This document shows, piece by piece, positions 43,453 through 52,300 of a stretch of DNA of 64,000 nt. The number at the start of each line of letters is the position of its first letter. Positions within the stretch are counted from its first letter, which is position 1. The notes beneath the pieces were generated by a model. That model was not told where the DNA came from. It made no database searches and worked only from the letters and a program-made list of their open reading frames with translations. The position numbers and the translations under genes are program-made. Source of the stretch: Flavobacterium sp. UBA6135 (GTDB lineage: Bacteria > Bacteroidota > Bacteroidia > Flavobacteriales > Flavobacteriaceae); assembly GCF_002428305.1 (NCBI RefSeq), contig NZ_DIVJ01000007.1, positions 20,239-84,238 of the forward strand, in the 5' to 3' direction.

Positions 43453-44817
43453 ATGAAATTATCACACTTCTTTTCAATTGTTATTCTACTAATTGTATCT
43501 ATTTCTTGCAGTAAAGAAACATCTACAACACCGGAACCAACTAATCCTATTGGTTATGTTCAGTATGGAACTCCTTTTGCAAACATGCCTGCAACCGATG
43601 ACGTTGTAATGTATGAAGTTAATTTACGAGCTTTTAGTGCTAATGGAAATTTGCAAGGCGTAACATCACGATTAGATGAAATTAAAGCCTTAGGAGTTAA
43701 TGTAATTTGGTTGATGCCCATTCACCCTGTTGGTATTTTAAATGGCATCAACTCTCCGTATTGTGTTAAAGATTATAAAGGTGTTGGAACAGAATATGGA
43801 ACTTTAGAAGATGTAAGAACTTTAACTACAGAAGCTCACAATCGTGGAATGGCTGTTATATTAGATTGGGTTGCCAATCACACATCATGGGATAATCCAT
43901 GGATTCAAAATACAGATTGGTATACAAAGAATAATGCAGGAAATATTGTTCATCCGCCAGGAACAAATTGGACAGATGTTGCTGATTTAAATTTTGACAA
44001 TTCTGATATGCGTTTAGCCATGATTGATGCCATGCAATATTGGATTTTAGAAGCAAACATTGATGGCTTTAGATGTGATTATGCTGATGGGGTACCGTTT
44101 TCATTTTGGAATCAAGCAATAAACAAATTGAAATTAACCCCCAACAGAAGTTTATTATTTTTGGCAGAAGGAAATCGATCCGACCATTTTTTTGCTGGTT
44201 TCAATCTTAACTTTGGTTGGAATTACTACAGCAAACTTAAGAATGTTTGGAATGGTGAATCAGCAAATAACCTTCATGGTACACATCTTTCTGATTATAC
44301 AAATGTTGCTGCAAATAAACATATCTTACGATTTACTACCAATCACGATGAATCAGCTTGGGATGCCACTCCAATGACTTTATTTAACGAAAAAAAAGGA
44401 GCATTAGCGGCTTCAGTTGCCACTATATTTATGGGTGGTGTTCCATTGTTCTATTCCGGTCAAGAAGTGGGAAGACAGAATACGCTTCCTTTTTTCTCAA
44501 ATTCAGCAATTGACTGGAATACAAATCCTGATATGCTTATTGACTATAAAAAAATGATGTCAGCATATACCAACTCAAATGCAGCTCGAAAAGGTATGCT
44601 CACTAATCTTTCTACAAATGACGCTATTTGTTTCAAAAAAACAAGTAATAATGAAGAACTGTTGGTGATAATTAATGTGAGAAATTATTCTGTAACACAT
44701 TCACTTCCAACAATTTTACAAAATACCAACTGGATAAATACACAAACTAATTCTCCAATTACCTTAGAAAATTCTGTTACTTTAAACAATTATGAGTATT
44801 TAATTTTGAAAAATTGA
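43453..44817 (+). CDS. GH13 alpha-amylase family lipoprotein
   Basis: A 454-aa glycoside hydrolase. Lipoprotein signal IVSISCSKE gives Cys19. The TIM barrel has the four GH13 regions: DWVANHT (region I), GFRCDYADG with the nucleophile Asp (region II), FLAEGNRSD with the catalytic Glu (III) and FTTNHDESAWD (IV). A beta-rich C-terminal domain follows. It probably acts on alpha-glucans at the cell surface. There is no SusC/SusD or other glycan gene nearby, so it is a solitary enzyme rather than part of a polysaccharide locus. Exact substrate unknown. Confidence 0.9.
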   Translation: MKLSHFFSIVILLIVSISCSKETSTTPEPTNPIGYVQYGTPFANMPATDDVVMYEVNLRAFSANGNLQGVTSRLDEIKALGVNVIWLMPIHPVGILNGINSPYCVKDYKGVGTEYGTLEDVRTLTTEAHNRGMAVILDWVANHTSWDNPWIQNTDWYTKNNAGNIVHPPGTNWTDVADLNFDNSDMRLAMIDAMQYWILEANIDGFRCDYADGVPFSFWNQAINKLKLTPNRSLLFLAEGNRSDHFFAGFNLNFGWNYYSKLKNVWNGESANNLHGTHLSDYTNVAANKHILRFTTNHDESAWDATPMTLFNEKKGALAASVATIFMGGVPLFYSGQEVGRQNTLPFFSNSAIDWNTNPDMLIDYKKMMSAYTNSNAARKGMLTNLSTNDAICFKKTSNNEELLVIINVRNYSVTHSLPTILQNTNWINTQTNSPITLENSVTLNNYEYLILKN

Positions 44818-44862
44818 GTTTTTATTAAAAATAAGAATTTTTGTATATTTTTAATTTTTTTA

Positions 44863-44897
44863 TGTCTTTTGTCGATTTTTTTATGCTTTTTATCTAT
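44863..44897 (+). promoter_or_regulatory. Weaker LytTR-type direct repeat before the zinc-ribbon gene
   Basis: TGTCTTTTGTCGAT (44863-44876) and TGCTTTTTATCTAT (44884-44897) start 21 bp apart and match the TGCATTTCATCGAT box at 10 and 11 of 14 positions. The background is T-rich, so chance is a real alternative. Confidence 0.35.
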
Positions 44898-44934
44898 ATT
44901 TTAATATCTTTAAACACCTCAAATTTAAAGAATT

Positions 44935-45177
44935 ATGAAACTTAACCAAACCAAACAAGAAACACACGCATCCAACTTCATTTGTTCAATAATTGGTCAT
45001 CGATATCGTGAGACCCGAAAAATTACAAATCATTTTAGTGAATACTCCTGTAAATGCTGTGGCAAACAAATGACAGAAGATACTAGAGGTCGGTTAATTC
45101 AACTTACGCCTGAATTAAAAGAAATTAATGCAACCTTAGAATTACTTTTTCAAAGAAGACGTTTCATAAATTCTTAA
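44935..45177 (+). CDS. Small zinc-ribbon-like protein (DUF1660-like)
   Basis: An 80-aa cytoplasmic protein. Possible zinc ligands are Cys17 and His22 in ICSIIGHRYRE, then Cys39 and Cys42 in YSCKCCGKQM. This C-x4-H ... C-x2-C layout resembles small phage-type DUF1660 proteins; the C-terminal half is a basic helix (FQRRRFINS). It stands alone, 117 nt after the amylase-like gene and 69 nt before an ABC transporter. Function unknown. Confidence 0.7.
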   Translation: MKLNQTKQETHASNFICSIIGHRYRETRKITNHFSEYSCKCCGKQMTEDTRGRLIQLTPELKEINATLELLFQRRRFINS

Positions 45178-45246
45178 ATAATCATGTTTTTCAGTAACAA
45201 TTTTATAGTTTAGAAGTCTTACTTAATAACTACAAAATTTATACTA

Positions 45247-46140
45247 TTGGAAACGATTCTTACTATAACCAATCTCAATAAAAAATTTGGTGTTTTACAC
45301 GCTGTAAACAATTTATCTTTAGAAATTAATAAAGGAAATGTTTATGGGATTTTAGGTCCGAACGGCAGTGGAAAATCTACCACACTTGGAATTATACTCA
45401 ATGTAGTCAATAAAACTTCGGGTGAATACAAATGGTTTGGAGGCAAATTGGAAACACATGAAGCCTTAAAAAAAGTGGGAGCCATTATTGAACGTCCCAA
45501 TTTCTATCCATACATGACGGCTTATGAAAACTTGAAATTGGTTTGCAATATCAAGGAAATTTCGGAATCAAAAATTGACGAAAAGCTGGAATTAGTAGGA
45601 TTACTTGATCGCAAGAACAGTAAATTCAAAACCTTTTCTTTAGGAATGAAACAACGTTTAGCAATTGCATCTGCATTGTTAAACGATCCGGAAATATTAA
45701 TACTTGACGAACCTACAAATGGTTTAGACCCTCAGGGAATCAGACAAATAAGAGATATTATTAAATTAATCGCTTTACGTGGCACAACAATATTGTTGGC
45801 CTCACATCTTTTGGATGAAGTGGAAAAAGTGTGTTCACACGTATTGGTTTTACAAAAAGGGAAAATGCTTTATTCCGGAAAAGTTGACGGCATCATGTCT
45901 AACGAAGGTTTTTTTGAACTTCAGTCTGAAAATTTAAACTATTTAACTGAAGTAGTATCGCAATTAGCTACTGTTGAAAAAACATCACTAGAGGACGGAA
46001 AAGTTTTGGTGTATTTAAAAACTCCTATGAAAGCTTCTGAATTAAATAGTTATTTATTTCAAAAAGGAATTGTTTTGAATCACCTTGTAAAACGAAAATT
46101 TAGTTTAGAAGAACAATTTTTAGCCTTAACAAAAAACTAA
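45247..46140 (+). CDS. ABC transporter ATP-binding protein
   Basis: A 297-aa ATPase of an ABC-2 type exporter. Walker A GPNGSGKSTT (about residues 38-47), signature FSLGMKQRLAIASALL and Walker B LILDEPTNGLDPQG are intact. The start is TTG (45247), placed before ETILTITNLNKKFG. A C-terminal extension of about 80 aa, as in drug- or lantibiotic-type CcmA-like subunits, is present. Its permease is the next gene, 32 nt downstream; substrate unknown. Confidence 0.92.
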   Translation: METILTITNLNKKFGVLHAVNNLSLEINKGNVYGILGPNGSGKSTTLGIILNVVNKTSGEYKWFGGKLETHEALKKVGAIIERPNFYPYMTAYENLKLVCNIKEISESKIDEKLELVGLLDRKNSKFKTFSLGMKQRLAIASALLNDPEILILDEPTNGLDPQGIRQIRDIIKLIALRGTTILLASHLLDEVEKVCSHVLVLQKGKMLYSGKVDGIMSNEGFFELQSENLNYLTEVVSQLATVEKTSLEDGKVLVYLKTPMKASELNSYLFQKGIVLNHLVKRKFSLEEQFLALTKN

Positions 46141-46172
46141 TTCCATTTCATTTTCCATTTAAAATTTCAGTT

Positions 46173-47000
46173 ATGATACGATTATTAAAAATAGAATTTC
46201 AAAAAATTTGGAAAAATAGAGCTAGTAGGATTTTAACTATTGCCTATTTCATATTACTTTCTTTTGTAGCCTTAATTGCTTCCATCAATTTCAAATTTAT
46301 TGGAATAGATTTCAGATTAGCCGATATGGGTTTGTTTAATTTCCCTTTTATCTGGCATTTTAATACCTACATGGCATCAATATTAAAAGTTTTTCTAGCT
46401 ATTGTAATTGTTTCCATGATGGCCAATGAATATTCGTATGGTACTTTAAAACAAAACTTAATTGACGGATTAAGTAAAAAAGAATTTATTCTTTCTAAAT
46501 TTTATACTGTTGTTGCTTTTGCCTTAGCTTCGACTCTCTTTATGTTTGTTTTGAATTTGATTTTAGGATTAAATTTTTCTTCTTACAATGAAGCGGATAT
46601 TATTTTTAAAGACACCTCCTACTTAGTTGCTTACTTTTTAAAATTGGTAGGTTTTTTTAGTTTTTGTTTGTTCTTAGGAATTTTAGTCAAACGATCGGCA
46701 TTTGCATTAGGATTTTTATTTGTTTGGAACATTGTTGAAGCCATCTTAAAATGGAATGTTTTTGCTAAACTTAATAAATCAGAAACATTGAGTCAATTTC
46801 TGCCATTAGAGTCAATGAGTAACTTGATTAGAGAACCTTTTACCCGATTGAACATTATTAAAAATATTGAAACAACTGTTGGTGGAGAAGTAATTGCCAG
46901 AGATTATAGTGTGCAGTTTTTGCCTTGTATGATCGTCTCCATTTGGATTTTAATTTTCATAATTTTATCTTATAAAATTCTACAAAAACGAGATTTATAG
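46173..47000 (+). CDS. ABC-2 type transporter permease
   Basis: A 275-aa protein with about six hydrophobic helices and the family segment MMANEYSYGTLKQNLIDGLSKKEFILSKF after the second helix. It pairs with the ATPase just upstream to form an exporter. It ends 16 nt before a large T9SS protein, which has its own -7 box. Confidence 0.88.
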   Translation: MIRLLKIEFQKIWKNRASRILTIAYFILLSFVALIASINFKFIGIDFRLADMGLFNFPFIWHFNTYMASILKVFLAIVIVSMMANEYSYGTLKQNLIDGLSKKEFILSKFYTVVAFALASTLFMFVLNLILGLNFSSYNEADIIFKDTSYLVAYFLKLVGFFSFCLFLGILVKRSAFALGFLFVWNIVEAILKWNVFAKLNKSETLSQFLPLESMSNLIREPFTRLNIIKNIETTVGGEVIARDYSVQFLPCMIVSIWILIFIILSYKILQKRDL

Positions 47001-47008
47001 TATCTTTG
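47001..47008 (+). promoter_or_regulatory. -7 box immediately before the choice-of-anchor L gene
   Basis: TATCTTTG ends 8 nt before the ATG at 47017, so the transcript would be nearly leaderless. Confidence 0.45.
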
Positions 47009-47016
47009 CCGATGCT

Positions 47017-49308
47017 ATGATTATATCCAAAAAAATAAATTTATTGCTATTTATTATCGGTGGTTCTCTAACTTCATTTGCTCAATATATTACAGTTGAT
47101 GATAGTTATACTGCTAATCAATTGGTAGAAAACGTACTAATTAACAGTCCATGTGCCAATGTTTCCAATATCTCCGTTTCCGGATGGGATACTTCACAAA
47201 ACGGAACAAGTTATGGTTATTTCACGAGCGGAAGTAGTGCTTTTCCCTTTTCAAACGGAGTTATTTTAGCTACTGGAAGAGCTGTTTCAGCCATTGGCCC
47301 AAATAATTCTCTTTTAAGTGAAGGACCTACTTCATGGTTAGGTGATACGGATTTGGAACAGGCAATCGGAGAATCAAATACCATAAATGCAACAGTTTTA
47401 GAATTCGATTTTTTGCCACTTGCATCAAAAGTAAGTTTTGAATATGTTTTTTCGTCAGAGCAATATTTATCCAATCCCAACAATAACCAATGTAACTTTT
47501 CAGATGGTTTTGCTTTTTTATTGAGAGAAGTTGGTTCGCAAAATCAATATCAAAATTTAGCGGTAGTTCCCGGAACCAATGTTCCTGTAAAAATTACAAC
47601 CGTTAGAGGCCCAGGAACTATTTGTCCACCAGCTAATCAACAATATTTTGATGCGTTTAACGGCACAGCGCATCCTACCAATTATAACGGTCAAACCAAA
47701 ATATTAAAAGCAGAAGCAACTGTAACTCCCGGCGTTTTATATCACATGAAATTGGTTGTTGCAGATCAGGGAAATCAGTTCTATGATTCTGCAATATTTT
47801 TAGGTGGAGGAAGTTTTAGAGTTGAAATTGATCTTGGACCAGACCGATTAATTGCCGATTCAAATCCGGTTTGTTTTGGTGATACTTATGTTTTGGACGG
47901 GACTCAACCCGGCAACAATACATATCAATGGTTTAAAAATGGAATTGCCATTTCAAATGCAATCCAACCCTCATATATGGTAACAGAAGAAGGAATTTAT
48001 TCTGTTGAAGTTATACTACAAAGCACTAGTTGTATTGCCAGAGGAGAAGTGATTGTGGAATATATAAACCTACCTGATGCTAATCCGGCAACTTTAAATC
48101 AGTGCGATCCGGATGGTGATGGAAGTACAGTTTTCAATTTAAGTCAATTAAACACCATCATTACAAATGGGAGTTCTCAAGTTGTTGTTTTCTATTTTCC
48201 AACATTGATTGATGCACAAAATGAAACTAATGCAATTCAAAATCCTACTGCTTACAATTCTGGTGCAACAACAATTTATGCTGAAGTCACAAGCATATAT
48301 AATTGTAAAACTATTGTTCCTGTAACGTTGACAATACCTTCTACTTCAATTTCAACACCACAACCCTTTACATTATGTGACACTGACGGAATAGCTGATG
48401 GAATCACAACATTCAATCTGGGAGTATTAATTACCCCAACTCTTTTAAACGGACAACCTTCGGGTTTGAGTGTTCTCTATTATGATTCAATTACAAATGC
48501 TCTCAATGAAACAAATGCTCTACCAGTAAATTATACAAATACGTCACCTTTTAATCAAACGCTTTACGCAAGAGTCAATTCAGGTTCGAGTTGTTATGAT
48601 ATTGTTATGATTTCAGTTTCAATAACTTTCTTTCAAGGATCATTCAACCCTGAAAATTTGATTATTTGTAATGGTGGAAGTTTATTACTAGTGGCTCCAA
48701 ACGGTAATTTTACATATCTCTGGAATAATGGAGCAACAGGAAATGCCATTCAAATTTCTCAATCGGGAACCTATTCTGTTACAGTAACCAATACAATAGG
48801 ATGTTCAACAATTAAAACTTTTAATGTTACAGAATCGCAATCACCTGAAATTATGTCCGTGAACGTTAATGGATTTAATGGTGGAAACAACTCCATTTAT
48901 ATAAATTCAAACGGAACAACTACTGATGAATATTCTATTGATGGCATCAATTATCAAAGTTCTCCTTTTTTCTCCAATTTAAATCCGGGAACTTATGTTG
49001 TTTTTGTCAGAGACCAATTTCGTTGTGGGATTGATTACCAAACAGTTACAATATTAGATTATCCTAAATTTTTCACTCCCAATAATGATGGTTACAATGA
49101 CATTTGGCAAATTCAAAATTTGGATTTAAGAAACGCTAAATTGTATATTTTTGATCGTTATGGAAAGTTATTAATCGAATTAACACAAAGAATTCCTTAT
49201 TGGGATGGTACTTTTAATGGTCAATCGCTTCCCGCTTCTGATTATTGGTTTGTTTTACAATTTGAAGATGGAAATTCAGTAAAAAGTCATTTCAGCCTTT
49301 TAAGATAA
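47017..49308 (+). CDS. Secreted choice-of-anchor L / T9SS type B sorting domain protein
   Basis: A 763-aa exported protein. Signal peptide (residues 1-22, ending SFAQ), then a choice-of-anchor L domain (VDDSYTANQLVENVLINSPC, FSNGVILATGRA, VSFEYVFSSEQYLS). Ig-like and CDxDGDG modules with repeated QCDPDGDGSTVFNLSQLN-type starts follow. The C-terminal gliding-motility-associated type B signal is PKFFTPNNDGYNDIWQIQNLDLRNAKLYIFDRYGKLL through SHFSLLR, which routes it through the type IX system. It is followed by a paralog with the same C terminus. No PorP/SprF partner is adjacent. Its function is probably adhesion or surface structure. Confidence 0.9.
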   Translation: MIISKKINLLLFIIGGSLTSFAQYITVDDSYTANQLVENVLINSPCANVSNISVSGWDTSQNGTSYGYFTSGSSAFPFSNGVILATGRAVSAIGPNNSLLSEGPTSWLGDTDLEQAIGESNTINATVLEFDFLPLASKVSFEYVFSSEQYLSNPNNNQCNFSDGFAFLLREVGSQNQYQNLAVVPGTNVPVKITTVRGPGTICPPANQQYFDAFNGTAHPTNYNGQTKILKAEATVTPGVLYHMKLVVADQGNQFYDSAIFLGGGSFRVEIDLGPDRLIADSNPVCFGDTYVLDGTQPGNNTYQWFKNGIAISNAIQPSYMVTEEGIYSVEVILQSTSCIARGEVIVEYINLPDANPATLNQCDPDGDGSTVFNLSQLNTIITNGSSQVVVFYFPTLIDAQNETNAIQNPTAYNSGATTIYAEVTSIYNCKTIVPVTLTIPSTSISTPQPFTLCDTDGIADGITTFNLGVLITPTLLNGQPSGLSVLYYDSITNALNETNALPVNYTNTSPFNQTLYARVNSGSSCYDIVMISVSITFFQGSFNPENLIICNGGSLLLVAPNGNFTYLWNNGATGNAIQISQSGTYSVTVTNTIGCSTIKTFNVTESQSPEIMSVNVNGFNGGNNSIYINSNGTTTDEYSIDGINYQSSPFFSNLNPGTYVVFVRDQFRCGIDYQTVTILDYPKFFTPNNDGYNDIWQIQNLDLRNAKLYIFDRYGKLLIELTQRIPYWDGTFNGQSLPASDYWFVLQFEDGNSVKSHFSLLR

Positions 49309-49314
49309 TTTTTG

Positions 49315-49322
49315 TATCTTTG
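49315..49322 (+). promoter_or_regulatory. -7 box of the 1683-aa T9SS protein
   Basis: TATCTTTG lies 20 bp before the ATG at 49342, suggesting that this gene has its own promoter within the 33-nt gap. Confidence 0.45.
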
Positions 49323-49341
49323 ATATCCTTTCAAAAACAAG

Positions 49342-52300
49342 ATGAAAAAAATTGCTATACTTTTTATTTTGATGGGATTTTCTGTTTTTGCTCAATTTAG
49401 TAAAACACATTACATCCCGCCATTATCAGGCTCAGATGGCCAACCTGCTCAGAATCAATATTTATATATTTCATGTCCAAACTTAACTCCTGTAAATTTC
49501 ACCATTACGGTATTAGGTGGCAACACAATTAATGGAACTGTTTCCAGAGACAATCCGTATATATTATCAGTTGGTTTTGGCACAGATTCTCAACTTCATG
49601 TTAGCAAAGGGTTGGTTAATACCATTCTTGACAACAAAGGATATGTCATTGAAGCAGAAGATCAAGTATATGTTGCAGTTCGTTTAACTGCTACTCCACA
49701 AAATTTTCAAGCTGGTGGTTTGGTTTCAAAAGGGCTTGCCGCTTTAGGAACGCAATTTAGAATAGGTGCTTTTGTAAATACTGGAATTTCCGGAATAACA
49801 CAAAATCACTTTACTTTTGTGTCCATTTTGGCAACTGAAAATAATACCACCATAAATTTTAGTGGCATAAAACCGGGTGTTTCATTAATAAACAATGCTT
49901 TTGTTGGTAACAATCCCAACGCAATTGTATTAAATCGGGGTGAAACTTTTGTAATGGCTGTTGACGGACCCACTATGGCAAATCGAGATGGATTGATTGG
50001 TGCTTTAGTAAGTTCTGATAAACCTATTGCTGTTAATTGTGGTTCTTATGCAGGTACTAATGGAAACAATAACAACAATCTTGATTTGGGATTCGACCAA
50101 ATTGTATCTGCAGAACGAACAGGAAATCAATATATTTTTATTAAGGGATTTGGTGAAACAGTTACAGAGCGACCATTACTTGTGGCTCATGAAAATAATA
50201 CTCAAGTTTTTTTAAATAACAATGTTGGAACGCCTGATTATGTCTTGAATGCGGGAGAATATTTGATTTTAGATGGGAATTCATTCAATGCAAATGGTAA
50301 TTTATTTGTTCAAACTTCAAAAAATGTATTTGCATATCAAGGTGTTGGTGGAAGTACTCAGGCCAATCAAGAGCTCTATTTTGTTCCACCATTGAGTTGT
50401 CAAACGCCTAAAATAATTAATAATATCCCATTTTTAGACAACATAGGTGGTTTGTCTTTTACAGAAAATAGCGGCGTAAATTTAGTTACCAAAACCGGTG
50501 CAACGTTGGAGTTTATTATTAATGGTTTTACTTATTCGTATGCTAATTTACCACAAAATATTTTTGCTCAAGGCCCATTTTTTGTAGATGGAAATCCGGA
50601 ATATGTTACTTATAAAATCAACGGTTTGGGTGGTAATGTTTCTGTTTTTTCAACTGATGAACTTTATTTGTCGTATTATGGTTCTAGTGGAGCTGCTACT
50701 TATGGTGGTTTTTATTCCGGATTTACTTTTCGTCCGGAAATCACATTTAACAGATTAAGTGTTGCTGCCGAGAATTGTATTCCTAATATAAATTTAACTG
50801 TAAATTCATTATCGCCTTTTGATAGTTATCAATGGTATTATAATGATGCAATTATAGATGGTGCTACAAACCCTTCGTTCACTCCGACACAACCCGGCTA
50901 TTATTATTTAAAAGCAGCAATTTCAAACTGTGGTTTGGAAGAATTGATTTCTGATAAAATTCCTGTAAGTTCATGTCCAAACGATATGGATAATGATGGT
51001 GTAAATGACAACGTGGATATTGATAACGATAATGACGGTATTACTAACTGTGTTGAATCTTTTGGAGATGCTACTTTAAATTTAACAAGTTCTTCTAATA
51101 CGCTTGTTGTGAATTCCTATTTCAATTCTTATAATGGAGTTGTAACTACAAATGGAACAGAAACAGCAGTTACTCCTTTTATAGGTACAACTGATGGGTT
51201 AATAATTACCGAAACAGCTTCAACAAAGGATAATTCTGTTACCTATAAAGTAACATTTGCTCAACCTTTAACTGTAGCTGTACAATATCCAAATGCTATT
51301 ACAAACAATGCTTTTTTCAGTAGTGATGTTGAATACACTATACAAGTACCAACAAATCATACGCTTACAGTTTTGGATCCGGATGGTCAATTATTAATCG
51401 ACACCAACTATGATGGAATATTTGAAAATAACGTAACCGGATTTTCAACCTTTGAATTGCGTTTTAGATTGAATAGCGGAAGTTTTTTGACGCCGGGAAG
51501 TGCTACTTTTAAAATACAAACCTATTTGACAGAGTTTATTTCAATTACGCATAAAAATTTAACCGATCAACCTTCAAAATCAACACTACAATTGATTGCA
51601 ACTTGTGTTCCAAAAGATGCTGATGGCGATGGAATTCCCGATCAAATTGATTTAGATAGTGATAATGATGGTATTCCTGATGTTATCGAATCACAAGGAA
51701 TTGGCTTTATACCATATGATGGTATTGATACAAACGGAAACGGAATGAGCGATGCTTTCGAAGCAGCAAATTTACCTGTAGATTCTGATGGTGACGGTGT
51801 ACCTGATTATTTAGATTTAGATAGCGATAATGATGGTATTTATGACCTTGTTGAAACAGGACTACCTTTATTAGATACTACTAATGATGGGAGAATTGAT
51901 GGTTTACCAGCAACTTTTGGAGCGAATGGTCTTTTTAATACTATTGAAACTTTTGCAGATAGCGGTGTACTTAATTATGTACCTCAAGACACAAACAATG
52001 ATGGTGTTTTAAACTATTTGTCATTAGACAGTGATGGCGATCTTTGCTTTGATGTAATTGAAGCCGGTTTCAACGACCCAGACAATAATGGCCTATTAGG
52101 AACGAATCCAATTGTTGTTAACGCAAATGGTGTTGTTTTAAATTTTGGTGGCTATACAACGCCAAATGCTGATTATTTGATTGGAGCTCCTATAGAAATT
52201 ACTACCCAACCTCAAGGTGTTTTCGTTTGTGAATTACAAAATATAACTTTTACAATTGAAGCCACGCCATCTGATTTCTATCAATGGCAAGTCAGTACAG

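Noticed and set aside
43453..44817. A polysaccharide utilisation locus around the amylase-like gene
   Set aside because: No SusC/SusD pair or other glycan enzymes are adjacent; the TonB receptor at 36305 is 5 kb away and paired with DUF4249.
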